From: a bacterium
GTDB lineage: Bacteria; Zixibacteria; MSB-5A5; CAIYYT01
Direction of reading: 5' to 3'
Length of the DNA: 14,865 bases
Assembly (NCBI GenBank): GCA_016708315.1
Contig: JADJGC010000020.1
Coordinates: 1 to 14,865, forward strand
The position numbers were made by a program, and so were the translations under genes. This document shows, in pieces, positions 6,755-13,393 of this stretch; position 1 is the first letter of the stretch, and each line of letters opens with the position of its first letter. The notes under the pieces were generated by a model. It saw only the letters and a program-made list of their open reading frames with translations, was not told where the DNA came from and searched no databases.

Positions 6755-7165
6755 TCAAGCCACGGCGGCTTTGAGAAACTCCTTGGTACCCGGCAGGAGT
6801 TTGTCTTCCGGCATGCTCTCAATAACCGGGATGGGAATACGCAGCCAGGGTCCATGTTTGTGAGGTTCCGCGTTCTTCGGTGTGACGCCGTCCGGCAGGC
6901 GCAACAAATAGGCGGTGGTCCGGTAATGCCCGAAATCGGGCGTCCGGAATTCCGAAACCCCGACATGCTGCAGGTCGCCGGCCGATACGGTGAGGCCCAT
7001 TTCCTCGGCGAGTTCGCGCGCGGCCGACTCGCGCGGGTCCGCGTCGGCATGTTCACGTTTGCCGCCCGGAAACCCCAGCTTGCCGAAGTTGTCGGAGATC
7101 TTGAGGCGTCGAGCTATGTATGCGTGGCCCTCGCCAATGACGATGATGGTGACTGCCTCTTTCAT
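6755..7165 (-). CDS. Nudix hydrolase
   Basis: 136 residues from the ATG at 7165, a normal length for a single-domain Nudix protein. The Nudix box is at about residues 34-58: FPGGKREHADADP followed by REL-AEEMGL (R50-E51 ... E54-E55-x-G57), the metal-binding core. The loop between GG and REL is one residue longer than the consensus GX5EX7REUXEEXGU. These enzymes hydrolyse nucleoside diphosphates linked to another group (for example oxidised dNTPs, ADP-ribose, NADH); the substrate cannot be read from the sequence. A GTG at 7216 would add 17 residues of poor quality. It is the first gene after the putative terminator behind the PRTRC cassette and its stop lies 6 bases before the DMP19-like gene, so it probably heads the next transcript. 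Confidence 0.9.
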   Translation of the reverse strand: MKEAVTIIVIGEGHAYIARRLKISDNFGKLGFPGGKREHADADPRESAARELAEEMGLTVSAGDLQHVGVSEFRTPDFGHYRTTAYLLRLPDGVTPKNAEPHKHGPWLRIPIPVIESMPEDKLLPGTKEFLKAAVA

Positions 7166-7227
7166 GGAACCGCTCGGCGACGCTCTTATTTCGGCGAAGC
7201 CGGGTTTCGGCTGCACTTGCTCAAGGC

Positions 7228-7247
7228 GGCCTGCCGCGGCCTGCCGC
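7228..7247. repeat. 10-bp tandem duplication
   Basis: Two exact copies of ggcctgccgc in direct succession, in the short spacer between the Nudix gene and the PRTRC ThiF gene. GC-rich, possibly slippage-derived; the second copy together with cgcggcag at 7298-7305 makes an 8-bp inverted pair around the terminator hairpin. Confidence 0.6.
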
Positions 7248-7267
7248 GAGGCAACGTTTCGTCACGC

Positions 7268-7310
7268 AAAAATCCCGCGCGTAGCAAGGCCGGGAGGCGC
7301 GGCAGGGATT
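7268..7310 (-). terminator. Putative intrinsic terminator behind the PRTRC operon
   Basis: On the minus strand, immediately after the ThiF stop, AATCCC (7310-7305) pairs with GGGATT (7276-7271), and GCGC on both inner flanks extends the stem to about 10 bp with a small bulge. The 3' arm runs straight into a T-run (GGGATTTTTGC). This is the arrangement of a Rho-independent terminator and would separate the PRTRC operon from the Nudix gene. Folding energy was not computed. Confidence 0.5.
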
Positions 7311-8055
7311 AAGTTCTCCGTGACGGCCTGCGCTGCTTCTTTAGAAGTCGCAAGGGAATTGGGACAGTGGTGATCTCCTTCAGATTGAGAAAGCATCCGG
7401 CCACGCGGATTTCTCCGCGCCGGAACATGGCCCACACCAGGTGCAGTGCGAAGGCAGTCAGCGTGCGGTTGACGAACAACTCCTGGTGTGTGAGCGCTTC
7501 GGCGAGGCTGCATGAAGGGGCGTCATTCTCATAGCCTTGAAGCATCTCCGGGTAGAGGTCGGCGACGTTGGGCAAGCGTTTCCGCGACGCGCCGGCCTGC
7601 CCAAGAATAACCTGTCCGTAATCCGCGCCATTGCCCAGATCCATCCAGTAATGCAGATGGCCGCACTGGATGCGCTCATGAATTCCGGCGCGGGCCTGTT
7701 TGGAATCAACACAGGTGATCAGCAGGTCCGGCCAGGTTTGGTGCGGACGGTAGGCCAGCGGGATCGCGCTCCAATCCAGACCAAACGCGATGTTGAGCCG
7801 GTGGATGAGCGCGAGCGCTTTGTTCTGACCGAGATCGGCTTCCGTGAAGAGTTGACGGCCGAGATTGGCTTCCGAGACGGTGTCGGGATCGAACGCGGTC
7901 ACCTGCAGTCCCGGGTGGCCCAATCCCTGCAAAGCCCTCTGCAACTGGCACAGTCCCATCAGCACGTGGCACCCGTTGCCGCCGCAACCGGCAAGATGCA
8001 CCCGGACAACTCGCCGGTGCCATTCAGCAGGGATCTTGTGTGCAGGCGAACTCAC
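7309..8055 (-). CDS. PRTRC system ThiF family protein (E1-like)
   Basis: 248 residues. The E1/ThiF/MoeB adenylation fold is complete: nucleotide loop GCGGNG at 23-28, Asp56 in FDPDTV, NLGRQ at 64-68 (catalytic Arg67), Lys79, Asp117 in CVDSKQ, and a candidate thioester cysteine Cys182 in DAPSCSLAEA. ThiF-type enzymes adenylate the C-terminal glycine of a ubiquitin-like protein and pass it on as a thioester; the obvious partner is the PRTRC C protein four genes upstream, and the E2-like B domain ends just 6 bases upstream. GTG start at 8055, in line with the PRTRC family N-terminus before the Gly loop. It is the last gene of the operon, followed by a likely terminator. Family call firm; conjugation activity of PRTRC cassettes has not been shown to my knowledge. 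Confidence 0.92.
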   Translation of the reverse strand: MSSPAHKIPAEWHRRVVRVHLAGCGGNGCHVLMGLCQLQRALQGLGHPGLQVTAFDPDTVSEANLGRQLFTEADLGQNKALALIHRLNIAFGLDWSAIPLAYRPHQTWPDLLITCVDSKQARAGIHERIQCGHLHYWMDLGNGADYGQVILGQAGASRKRLPNVADLYPEMLQGYENDAPSCSLAEALTHQELFVNRTLTAFALHLVWAMFRRGEIRVAGCFLNLKEITTVPIPLRLLKKQRRPSRRT

Positions 8056-8061
8056 AGTTCA

Positions 8062-9807
8062 TCACCACTTGGATGTCGAATGTTCCGTCAGCCACTGACT
8101 CAGAGTCATTTTCATCGGCACGAGATGCTCGACCGGGAATTCGGCGCCCGGCTTTGCAGCGTGCTCCAGCCACAGCCCGGATTGACCGTTGGGATGTGAA
8201 GTGATCTGAAACGCTCCGCCCTGCGGGTGGGTGAATGCGGAGTGGAAAAAAGCGCGTTCCCACTGGGCGATAGCCTCGGGCCGGTTTTCGCGCGGGCCGT
8301 TCATGCTGCCCTGGCAGACCAGTCCCTCCGCGCTCACGTTGTAATACGGTGCTCGCATCAACTCAGTCTGAAGGGTGGGGCGCTGGTCGTTTGGCAGGGC
8401 CGCGACGTGAAGGCTTTTGCGCGTCACATGGAACAGCAGGTGTGGATGGCGCACGCGTTGGCCGCTGATCGCGTTGAGTTCGCCCTGGTTGGTTTGAAAG
8501 AAGATCGGCTCGATGCGGCTGGGACAATGCCAGAGCAGTTCGCCGGGAGTGTGCCGCAACAGGTTCCAAGGCAGCAGCCCGTGATAGGCAAGGTTCGGAT
8601 TGAAACGAGTCAACAATTGGTACAACGCGGGGGCGCTGGCGGGTTTGCCGGGCAGAAGCACGTAGCGTCCAGGTCCCCTTGCAACGGTGTGGAGTGTCAC
8701 CATTGCCCGGCTCAACGTGTTTGCGCCGCTGTAGAGCAGGAACGCGTGCGTGGCGGCGAGTTCGCGCGGGGACTCCTTCGGCGTGCCGATCATCACCGGG
8801 CGCGGTTCGGCGGCGCCGAGCAGCCCGTCCAGGACATCTTCCACGGCTTGGACGACCGCTAGGTAAACCTCGAATTGTCTCCAGGCCCGTCGGAAGGATT
8901 CACAGGACGCCGGATCGAACGGGAACAGGCACTGAACTGTTTCGTAATCCTGGTTGAGGACATTAAAGTGCTCGTCGACCACCTGGTTCATGACCGACCG
9001 CTCCCACGGGATGTAAACGATGGGGATGCTGTGGCACTCCAGCGAGTTGTCCGGGAATTGTTCCCGTTGGAAGGACATGAGCCGCTGGACGGCCGCGCAA
9101 AAGGGCAGTTGTCTCAGTCCTGTGGGCGGCCTGCGGTACTCGCGTTCACGTCCCAGCACCCAGGTTGGGAATTGCCGCTCGAGGTCGGCACGCCGAATCA
9201 TTTCAATTTGCGACACGTCTTCGCCCTGGGCCTTGAGTTCCTTGAGGACATATTCCTCGTTCTCATCACCTTGCCAATAGTACATGGCAATCAAGTGCAG
9301 CAAGGTGTAGGGCGAACAATACTCGCCAAGCAGCCCGAGTCCGCGATGCAGCGCCCGCCAAACGTAGCGTCCCACTTTGGGGTTTTTCTTCTCCAGTCGC
9401 AGGATGGGATCCTGAAGCTCAATGCATTGAACGTCCGTGGTGTGGACCACGATCGCGCACTGGTCCGAGCTCTCGCTGAGCGGCAGCAGCTTGAGATCAG
9501 TTGCCAGGGTGAATTCCAGTGGCAGCCGGCGTTGCTGGTAGCGGGACACCCGTTTCGTCAGGCATTGCGCGGCTTCCGCCAGAATGTTCTTCTTGGGCAA
9601 TGACCGGGTCCAGCCCAGTTCGGTCAGGTGAGAATAGATGAGCGCGGCTTTGTGTTCGTGCTCGCGCACGGCCAGTCGCCCGGGAACTGTCGGATACAGA
9701 TGGGGCAGCGGTGCCGCTAGTAAACGGTCAGGGGACTGTCGAGGCCTTGGGCCTCGGGTCGGCCTTCCTTCACGTTCTGGATGAACTCGGACAGGGCTTG
9801 GACGCAT
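8062..9807 (-). CDS. PRTRC system protein F fused to PRTRC system protein B (E2-like)
   Basis: One chain with two PRTRC proteins. Residues given from an alternative GTG at 9867 (601 residues): 50-350 match PRTRC F (LPHLYPTVP near the start, then SPYTLLHLIAMYYWQGDENEE at 185-205 and DLERQFPTWVLG at 228-239); 370-601 match PRTRC B, the Prok-E2_D family (HAFLLYSGANTLSRA, HPHLLFHVTRKSL, and the active-site-like NVSAEGLVCQGS with Cys518, then AIAQWERAFFHSAFTHP). Only about 20 linker residues lie between. B would be the E2-like partner of the ThiF protein 6 bases downstream. The start is unclear: ATG at 9807 lies 91 bases inside the preceding small gene, and codon character in this frame only becomes normal after about 9717. 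No in-frame ATG, GTG or TTG lies nearer until a GTG at 9669. Confidence 0.85.
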   Translation of the reverse strand: MRPSPVRVHPEREGRPTRGPRPRQSPDRLLAAPLPHLYPTVPGRLAVREHEHKAALIYSHLTELGWTRSLPKKNILAEAAQCLTKRVSRYQQRRLPLEFTLATDLKLLPLSESSDQCAIVVHTTDVQCIELQDPILRLEKKNPKVGRYVWRALHRGLGLLGEYCSPYTLLHLIAMYYWQGDENEEYVLKELKAQGEDVSQIEMIRRADLERQFPTWVLGREREYRRPPTGLRQLPFCAAVQRLMSFQREQFPDNSLECHSIPIVYIPWERSVMNQVVDEHFNVLNQDYETVQCLFPFDPASCESFRRAWRQFEVYLAVVQAVEDVLDGLLGAAEPRPVMIGTPKESPRELAATHAFLLYSGANTLSRAMVTLHTVARGPGRYVLLPGKPASAPALYQLLTRFNPNLAYHGLLPWNLLRHTPGELLWHCPSRIEPIFFQTNQGELNAISGQRVRHPHLLFHVTRKSLHVAALPNDQRPTLQTELMRAPYYNVSAEGLVCQGSMNGPRENRPEAIAQWERAFFHSAFTHPQGGAFQITSHPNGQSGLWLEHAAKPGAEFPVEHLVPMKMTLSQWLTEHSTSKW

Positions 9808-9911
9808 GTTCGCTGGGTCGGCTCCCGTCGGGCCTGCTGTATCAAGGGATGCTCTTGACTGTGACACGCGCGCAAGATGCGGCGCGCGGAAAATCGTTTC
9901 CCCTTTTTCAC
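9717..9911 (-). CDS. Small protein in the PRTRC operon, 64 residues
   Basis: Starts at a GTG (9911) that overlaps the PRTRC C stop in GTGA, and ends TAG at 9717. N-terminal part basic (KKGKRFSARRILRACHS), C-terminal part TCVQALSEFIQNVKEG followed by GLDSPLTVY. Third codon positions are mostly G or C here, whereas the overlapping frame of the F-B gene is not, so this frame is more likely the one translated between 9717 and about 9810. I do not recognise the protein; the ending suggests a compact helix followed by an exposed tail. Function unknown; could also be a displaced N-terminal piece of F. Confidence 0.55.
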   Translation of the reverse strand: MKKGKRFSARRILRACHSQEHPLIQQARREPTQRTCVQALSEFIQNVKEGRPEAQGLDSPLTVY

Positions 9912-10123
9912 CCTTTGGTGCCGAGTCGGGTGCAGAGAGTGTAAACTTCCTTGTCCCCCTGAAAGGAGGGGCCTTCGATGGAGGCGTTGTTCAGTTCCGG
10001 ATGGACCGTTCCCAGGACCTTCAAAACTTCCTCTGGATTCAACCGGGCGTTCGGGTCCGGAATTTCCAGTCCGTTCCACTGAAAGACTCGGGTCAACGGC
10101 TTGAGCTTGGTCGGGGCGGTCAT
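9908..10123 (-). CDS. PRTRC system protein C (prokaryotic ubiquitin-like)
   Basis: 71 residues, the expected length of PRTRC C / Prok_Ub (Pfam PF14454). Signature residues: RVFQWNGLEIPDPNARLNPEE near 12-32, VHPELNNASIEGP, then a closing strand YTLCTRLGTKG. The protein ends in glycine, as needed for adenylation by an E1-like enzyme without prior proteolysis. Presumed substrate of the ThiF protein and E2-like B domain encoded downstream. ATG overlaps the E stop (ATGA), and its own stop overlaps the next small gene (GTGA), so the chain E - C - small protein is translationally coupled. Family identification strong; that it is conjugated to other proteins is inference from the partner genes. Confidence 0.93.
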   Translation of the reverse strand: MTAPTKLKPLTRVFQWNGLEIPDPNARLNPEEVLKVLGTVHPELNNASIEGPSFQGDKEVYTLCTRLGTKG

Positions 10124-10566
10124 GGTGTCTGGGAAGTTGTGGGTTCGGGCTGCTTCGGAGTTTGTGCCGGTGCGGCCTCGTCGAGCAGAGAGGCCTCACC
10201 GCCGGTTCTTTCGGCTTTCGCGGCGGCCGTGTCGCCGGCTCCGCCCTTGGCCCGGGTCTGGCGGGCCTTCTTGCGGTTCCTTTCGGTTTCTTCCTTGAGC
10301 GCCGCAGTGACCTCCGCGATGGAGGCGTGCGCTTCTTCGCGGGCCGCCTGGTAATTGGCCAATTCGTCACCCAGCGTTTCTTCGAGTTTCTCCGGCGTAT
10401 TCACGATCGTGACGCCGCGCAAGAGGGCCGAGTCCTTCAAATCCCCGCTCGCCTTTGGGTCTCTGACCACCGCAGTCACCCGAAGCAGGGCGTCGTTTTC
10501 CCGGGTGATGATCAGGTTGAGAGAACTGTCTCCCTTCAACAATGCTTTCGCGATTTTGGTGAACAT
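10120..10566 (-). CDS. PRTRC system protein E
   Basis: 148 residues. The N-terminal half (MFTKIAKALLKGDSSLNLII, LLRVTAVVRDPK, GVTIVNTPEKLEETLG) follows the PRTRC E pattern of two short strands, a proline-rich turn and a helix with 'TPEELD'-like residues. The C-terminal half is a long charged helix (AREEAHASIAEVTAAL, KEETERNRKKARQ) that ends in a low-complexity Pro/Thr/Gln tail, possibly a coiled coil. Biochemical role unknown. ATG at 10566; the preceding bases TCAAGAATCT give only a weak ribosome binding site. Its stop overlaps the C gene. Assignment relies on pattern and on gene order (E directly before C is usual in PRTRC cassettes). Confidence 0.85.
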   Translation of the reverse strand: MFTKIAKALLKGDSSLNLIITRENDALLRVTAVVRDPKASGDLKDSALLRGVTIVNTPEKLEETLGDELANYQAAREEAHASIAEVTAALKEETERNRKKARQTRAKGGAGDTAAAKAERTGGEASLLDEAAPAQTPKQPEPTTSQTP

Positions 10567-10626
10567 AGATTCTTGAAATGCGTCGAGCTTTCTGTTTGGC
10601 CGCGTTCTTTGGTTCTTGCTTATCCA

Positions 10627-10956
10627 TCAGCCCGGACGGCTGGCCTCCTTCACCAGTGCGTGCAGGATCCCGCGCACGATGCTTTCACCGGCCAGTTTGA
10701 TCGTGCGTTTGAAGGTTCCGTTGAGGTAGCCAATATACACCCTCGACGGCTGGAGCAAAACGTGCATTTCCTCGCCCCGCATTGCTGCGCTGATGAGCTG
10801 TTGGCAGGTCTCCACACGCTGCGCCGGAGTCAAAGGCCGGATCGAACGTTGGAGAATCTCCTCCAGTTCCTGCAAATTCTCGACCGGAGGCGGTGCGCTG
10901 CGCGGCGGGAGGTTTGTGAATTCAATCTGTTCGATGGTGGACAACATTGATCGCAT
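10627..10956 (-). CDS. Unknown protein at the head of the PRTRC operon
   Basis: 109 residues from ATG at 10956 (an AAGG lies just upstream); ATG at 10947 is equally possible and an upstream frame to 11010 looks like spacer. Not recognised. Features: IEFTNLPPRSAPPPVENLQE, a helical middle (LEEILQRSI...AQRVETCQQLISAAM), then two beta-like stretches (EMHVLLQPSRVYIGYL) and a closing helix. No membrane segment. Its stop is 60 bases before PRTRC E. It occupies the place where PRTRC ParB is often found but shows no ParB motif. Presumably part of the cassette by position only. Confidence 0.65.
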   Translation of the reverse strand: MRSMLSTIEQIEFTNLPPRSAPPPVENLQELEEILQRSIRPLTPAQRVETCQQLISAAMRGEEMHVLLQPSRVYIGYLNGTFKRTIKLAGESIVRGILHALVKEASRPG

Positions 10957-11091
10957 TGCCTTGCCGACGAAGTTTTCTGGGCGAAGCCTTGAGCAGGCGA
11001 GGCAGTCCACTATATCGCCATCCGCTCCATGAAACTCACGGCGGCCGCACTCCGGCCCGCGGCTCCGTGACGGACGACGCTATACTGTGGT
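10957..11091. promoter_or_regulatory. Divergent intergenic region; candidate -10 at 11081-11086
   Basis: Short gap between the minus-strand PRTRC operon and the plus-strand gene at 11092. On the plus strand, TATACT at 11081-11086 is a good -10 element, but its end is only 5 bases from the ATG and no TTGACA-like -35 is seen 16-18 bases upstream. Transcription would begin at or next to the ATG, giving a leaderless mRNA, in line with the lack of a ribosome binding site. I cannot point to the minus-strand promoter. Confidence 0.4.
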
Positions 11092-11586
11092 ATGAAGTTC
11101 GATGGCGATCCAATCGCACGCAGGCGCGCGCTCGAGGCCGCGCAACGTTATCGCGGCCTGACCTTCACTGATCGCGGAGAAATTCTGCTCGACGTGGGCA
11201 ACGTCAGGAACGGGCGGGTGACCCTGTCACAACGTGGTCAACGGGTAAACCTGCTGCCCGAGACGATCTTCAGCATCCATCAAGCATGGCAGGATGGCGA
11301 CGTTCCCCTGGAGGGGGAGGCGCCTTGGGAGGGTTCGACTTTTTCTGCTTACGATTCCGAAGTGGACGAAGTGCGCTGCGTATGCGTCGGCAAGGAGCAG
11401 ATTCGCATCACAGACAAACGCGGTCATACCGAAGTTTGCGTTTCTGGGGAGCAGCTCAAGGACGTCGTGGATTGCATCGTGGAGCCTTGGTTGGCGAAAT
11501 CTCCGACGACGCACGGCCGGAGCGCCGAAGTTTCCTCGCCGCGAGCAAGCCAAGACAAGTCGGTTCCGGTGGTGGGCTTATCCTGA
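11092..11586 (+). CDS. Hypothetical protein, 164 residues
   Basis: One of two plus-strand genes. Not recognised. Starts MKFDGDPIARRRALEAAQRY and continues with alternating short strands (GEILLDVGNVRNGRVTLSQ, VRCVCVGKEQIRITDKRG) and a helix (GEQLKDVVDCIVEPWLAK), then a polar, probably disordered tail. The composition is balanced and acidic in the way of real proteins, whereas the frames opposite are Arg/Pro-rich. No ribosome binding site; a -10-like TATACT ends 5 bases before the ATG. The 3' end overlaps the convergent zinc-ribbon gene by 9 bases. Confidence 0.65.
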   Translation: MKFDGDPIARRRALEAAQRYRGLTFTDRGEILLDVGNVRNGRVTLSQRGQRVNLLPETIFSIHQAWQDGDVPLEGEAPWEGSTFSAYDSEVDEVRCVCVGKEQIRITDKRGHTEVCVSGEQLKDVVDCIVEPWLAKSPTTHGRSAEVSSPRASQDKSVPVVGLS

Positions 11587-11874
11587 GAAAACCACGCCGG
11601 CTTGCCCGTTCTTGTCCAGCCACTGTCGCAACCCCTGCGTGCTGGCGATAGTCCGGCCCTGCTCATCCTTCAAGATGAATCCACAGCGCTCGCATTGGTA
11701 ACGATTGATTTCGCCGCCGTCCGTCGAGGTGTTCTGGTAGTCGGGCTCGGTGATGTCATCGTCACAGTTGACCCGTTCGAACGCGGTGCTCTGGGTTACG
11801 TTGATCAGGATTTCTTCGAACGCCGCGCAGCCACATTGGGGGCATTTGAACGTGAATTGAATTTCTTCAGCCAT
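11578..11874 (-). CDS. Zinc-ribbon protein
   Basis: 98 residues with two knuckles: Cys11-x2-Cys14 (CPQC, then GC) and Cys61-x2-Cys64 (YQCERCGFILKD), typical of a small zinc ribbon. The central part is acidic (CDDDITEPDY) and the C-terminus has GLRQWLDKNGQ. Such proteins bind nucleic acid or act as protein adaptors; nothing here names a subfamily. ATG at 11874, weak ribosome binding site. Follows the ligase gene by 53 bases and is probably in its operon; converges with the plus-strand gene by a 9-base overlap. Confidence 0.8.
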   Translation of the reverse strand: MAEEIQFTFKCPQCGCAAFEEILINVTQSTAFERVNCDDDITEPDYQNTSTDGGEINRYQCERCGFILKDEQGRTIASTQGLRQWLDKNGQAGVVFSG

Positions 11875-11927
11875 GCGTTTTGTTTGGCGACCTGTTTGTC
11901 GTCAGGCCATTCGTTTTGCGACCGTGG

Positions 11928-12956
11928 TTAAGCCATTTCTGGTTCGAGCTTCGGTGGACCCATCTTATCGAATCGGATCGTCTGAATTGTGGGGTTGGCT
12001 GATTGAAGTGTTCGAAGAGACGAAACCTCGACCTCGATGATGAGAGCGGCGAACTGGTCCTGGGCTTGCTTGAGTCTCGCAAACATCGCCGGACTGACAC
12101 CGCTGGTGATTTTGACCGTTTCCCCGGTCTTGGTATCGTAACCGTGAACCTCGTAGAGCGGAACCTTGCCGCTGTGGCCTTCATGGAGTTCGGCCACGCG
12201 GATGTCCACCGTGTGAAACGGTTTCACCTTCCATTTATTGCTTCTTCCTCCCTTGTGGAGGCTCTCCGGGTCAATCAGTACCAACCCCTCGTACGGCAGC
12301 CCGCCAACCAATACGCGCTTGTGCGCCTTTCCCCGCTCCCAACCATCACGGAACAATTGGATGGCCTCTTCTCTCGTGACCTCCTGGCAAGGGGTGATGG
12401 AGATGCGGGCCTTCTCGCCCCTATGCCAAAGGAAAGGCCTGACTAATTGCAGTCCATCCTCCACACCAGCGAGAGCGCGTAACAAGGCGTAGCGTTCGCG
12501 AGCGGTTGACCGAGGCCGTTCAATCTCATCCATTGGGAGGACATCATGCACGACAAGGCGGATCGAGAATGGCATTTCCCGCCCTGAGTAGAGGTTTCCG
12601 TTCAGGGCAACTTTGTCGGCTTCAGACCACGGGTCCGGTTCCAGTTCCGCCTCGAAAAGAAAATGCTCGGTCAACCGCTCAAAGTGTCGAAGGATGAAAT
12701 TCTGCACCACAGGAGCCAATCGGAGCTCGTTGCCATCCTTTGTGCACAACACTGCGCGCCCGACGGCCCGATCATGCGTAATGTAGATGAACGACCCGTC
12801 GAATTTGGGCTCGGCCATGACCCTCTCAACTTTCAGTTCAAGGATGTTCTCCGGCCGTCGGATGCTTTCGTTGAGCTCTTGTGCGCCGGGTCTGATGGCG
12901 TTGAGATTTTTCATTTTTCCTGCGGTGTGGCTTTTTGGCCGTAGGCATTTATTCAA
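11928..12956 (-). CDS. ATP-dependent DNA ligase
   Basis: 342 residues with all nucleotidyltransferase motifs: motif I EPKFDG with Lys51, motif III FEAELEPD at 101-108, motif IIIa RLVVHDVLP at 133-141, motif IV EGLVLID at 223-229 and motif V NKWKVKP at 240-246. The part after 250 (LYEVHGYDTKTGETVKITSG ... LIIEVEVSSL) reads like the OB-fold of small ATP-dependent DNA ligases, but I see no clear motif VI. Start: TTG at 12956 with a perfect AGGAGG seven bases upstream; an ATG at 12914 (AGGA three bases before) is the alternative and would be enough for the fold. Likely seals nicks in the element's own DNA or in damage repair. Motif I is standard, unlike the second ligase at 1563-2492. Confidence 0.9.
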   Translation of the reverse strand: MNKCLRPKSHTAGKMKNLNAIRPGAQELNESIRRPENILELKVERVMAEPKFDGSFIYITHDRAVGRAVLCTKDGNELRLAPVVQNFILRHFERLTEHFLFEAELEPDPWSEADKVALNGNLYSGREMPFSIRLVVHDVLPMDEIERPRSTARERYALLRALAGVEDGLQLVRPFLWHRGEKARISITPCQEVTREEAIQLFRDGWERGKAHKRVLVGGLPYEGLVLIDPESLHKGGRSNKWKVKPFHTVDIRVAELHEGHSGKVPLYEVHGYDTKTGETVKITSGVSPAMFARLKQAQDQFAALIIEVEVSSLRTLQSANPTIQTIRFDKMGPPKLEPEMA

Positions 12957-12963
12957 GACCGCG

Positions 12964-12969
12964 CCTCCT
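12964..12969 (-). promoter_or_regulatory. Ribosome binding site of the DNA ligase gene
   Basis: AGGAGG on the minus strand, 7 bases before a TTG codon. It is the strongest Shine-Dalgarno in the window and is the reason for preferring the TTG over the downstream ATG. Confidence 0.55.
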
Positions 12970-13120
12970 CAAGTCTAGGGCTTCCTCTACCCTGTCCCCT
13001 GCGTAAGTATGACGTGCCGCTCTAACGGAGAACCCGTCTGCGTCAGCAAACGGCACCGTGCGTTGAGTGAGCATTCGATGAAAACATCTCCACACCGGGA
13101 AGTGCGACAACAGCAAATAA

Positions 13121-13133
13121 ACCCATGTTGGGT
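13121..13133. promoter_or_regulatory. Inverted repeat upstream of the XRE regulator
   Basis: ACCCA-TGT-TGGGT, a perfect 5-bp inverted repeat with 3-base centre, 38 bases before the XRE start and in the divergent region toward the ligase gene. Suitable as a half-site pair for a dimeric HTH repressor, but only one copy is seen. Confidence 0.3.
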
Positions 13134-13171
13134 GTGTTCCGCGGCTGGCCGTCCTGTTTTCCTAAACAACT

Positions 13172-13393
13172 GTGCTGCGGCCCAAACAACAGCTCAAAAT
13201 CCTTGGCGAAACGATCCGAAACTGCCGCGATCGAGCGGGCATGAGCCAGGAAAGGCTCGCAGAAAAAGCCGACCTGCATCCCGTTTACATCGGCAAGATC
13301 GAACGCGGTGAACAATGGATCAGTCTTCATGCGCTTCTGCGCGTTGCCCAAGCCTTGAGGGTGCGCGTGCGCGATTTGGTTGACGAACTTTGA
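13172..13393 (+). CDS. XRE family helix-turn-helix regulator
   Basis: 73 residues, essentially one HTH_3 (Cro/C1-type) domain: LGETIRNCRDRAGMSQERLA is helices 1-2 and ADLHPVYIGKIERGE the recognition helix, followed by SLHALLRVAQAL and DLVDEL. GTG start at 13172; no ribosome binding site I would trust. Such single-domain proteins are usually small repressors or antitoxin-like regulators. It faces away from the ligase gene across about 215 bases and so could control both directions. The opposite-strand frame is a shadow. Confidence 0.9.
   Translation: MLRPKQQLKILGETIRNCRDRAGMSQERLAEKADLHPVYIGKIERGEQWISLHALLRVAQALRVRVRDLVDEL

Noticed and set aside
6215..7312. Long plus-strand open frame of 365 codons
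   Set aside because: Lies antisense to the Nudix box and the DUF4375 signature, which are clear on the minus strand; composition is that of a GC-rich shadow frame.
8875..9603. Plus-strand open frame of 242 codons
   Set aside because: Antisense to the PRTRC F domain, whose conserved residues support the minus strand.
10162..10950. Plus-strand open frame of 262 codons
   Set aside because: Covers PRTRC E and the unknown operon-leading gene on the other strand; Arg/Phe/Gly-rich with no motif.
10627..11010. ParB identity for the gene ahead of PRTRC E
   Set aside because: Too short and without the ParB/Srx Arg-rich box or HTH.
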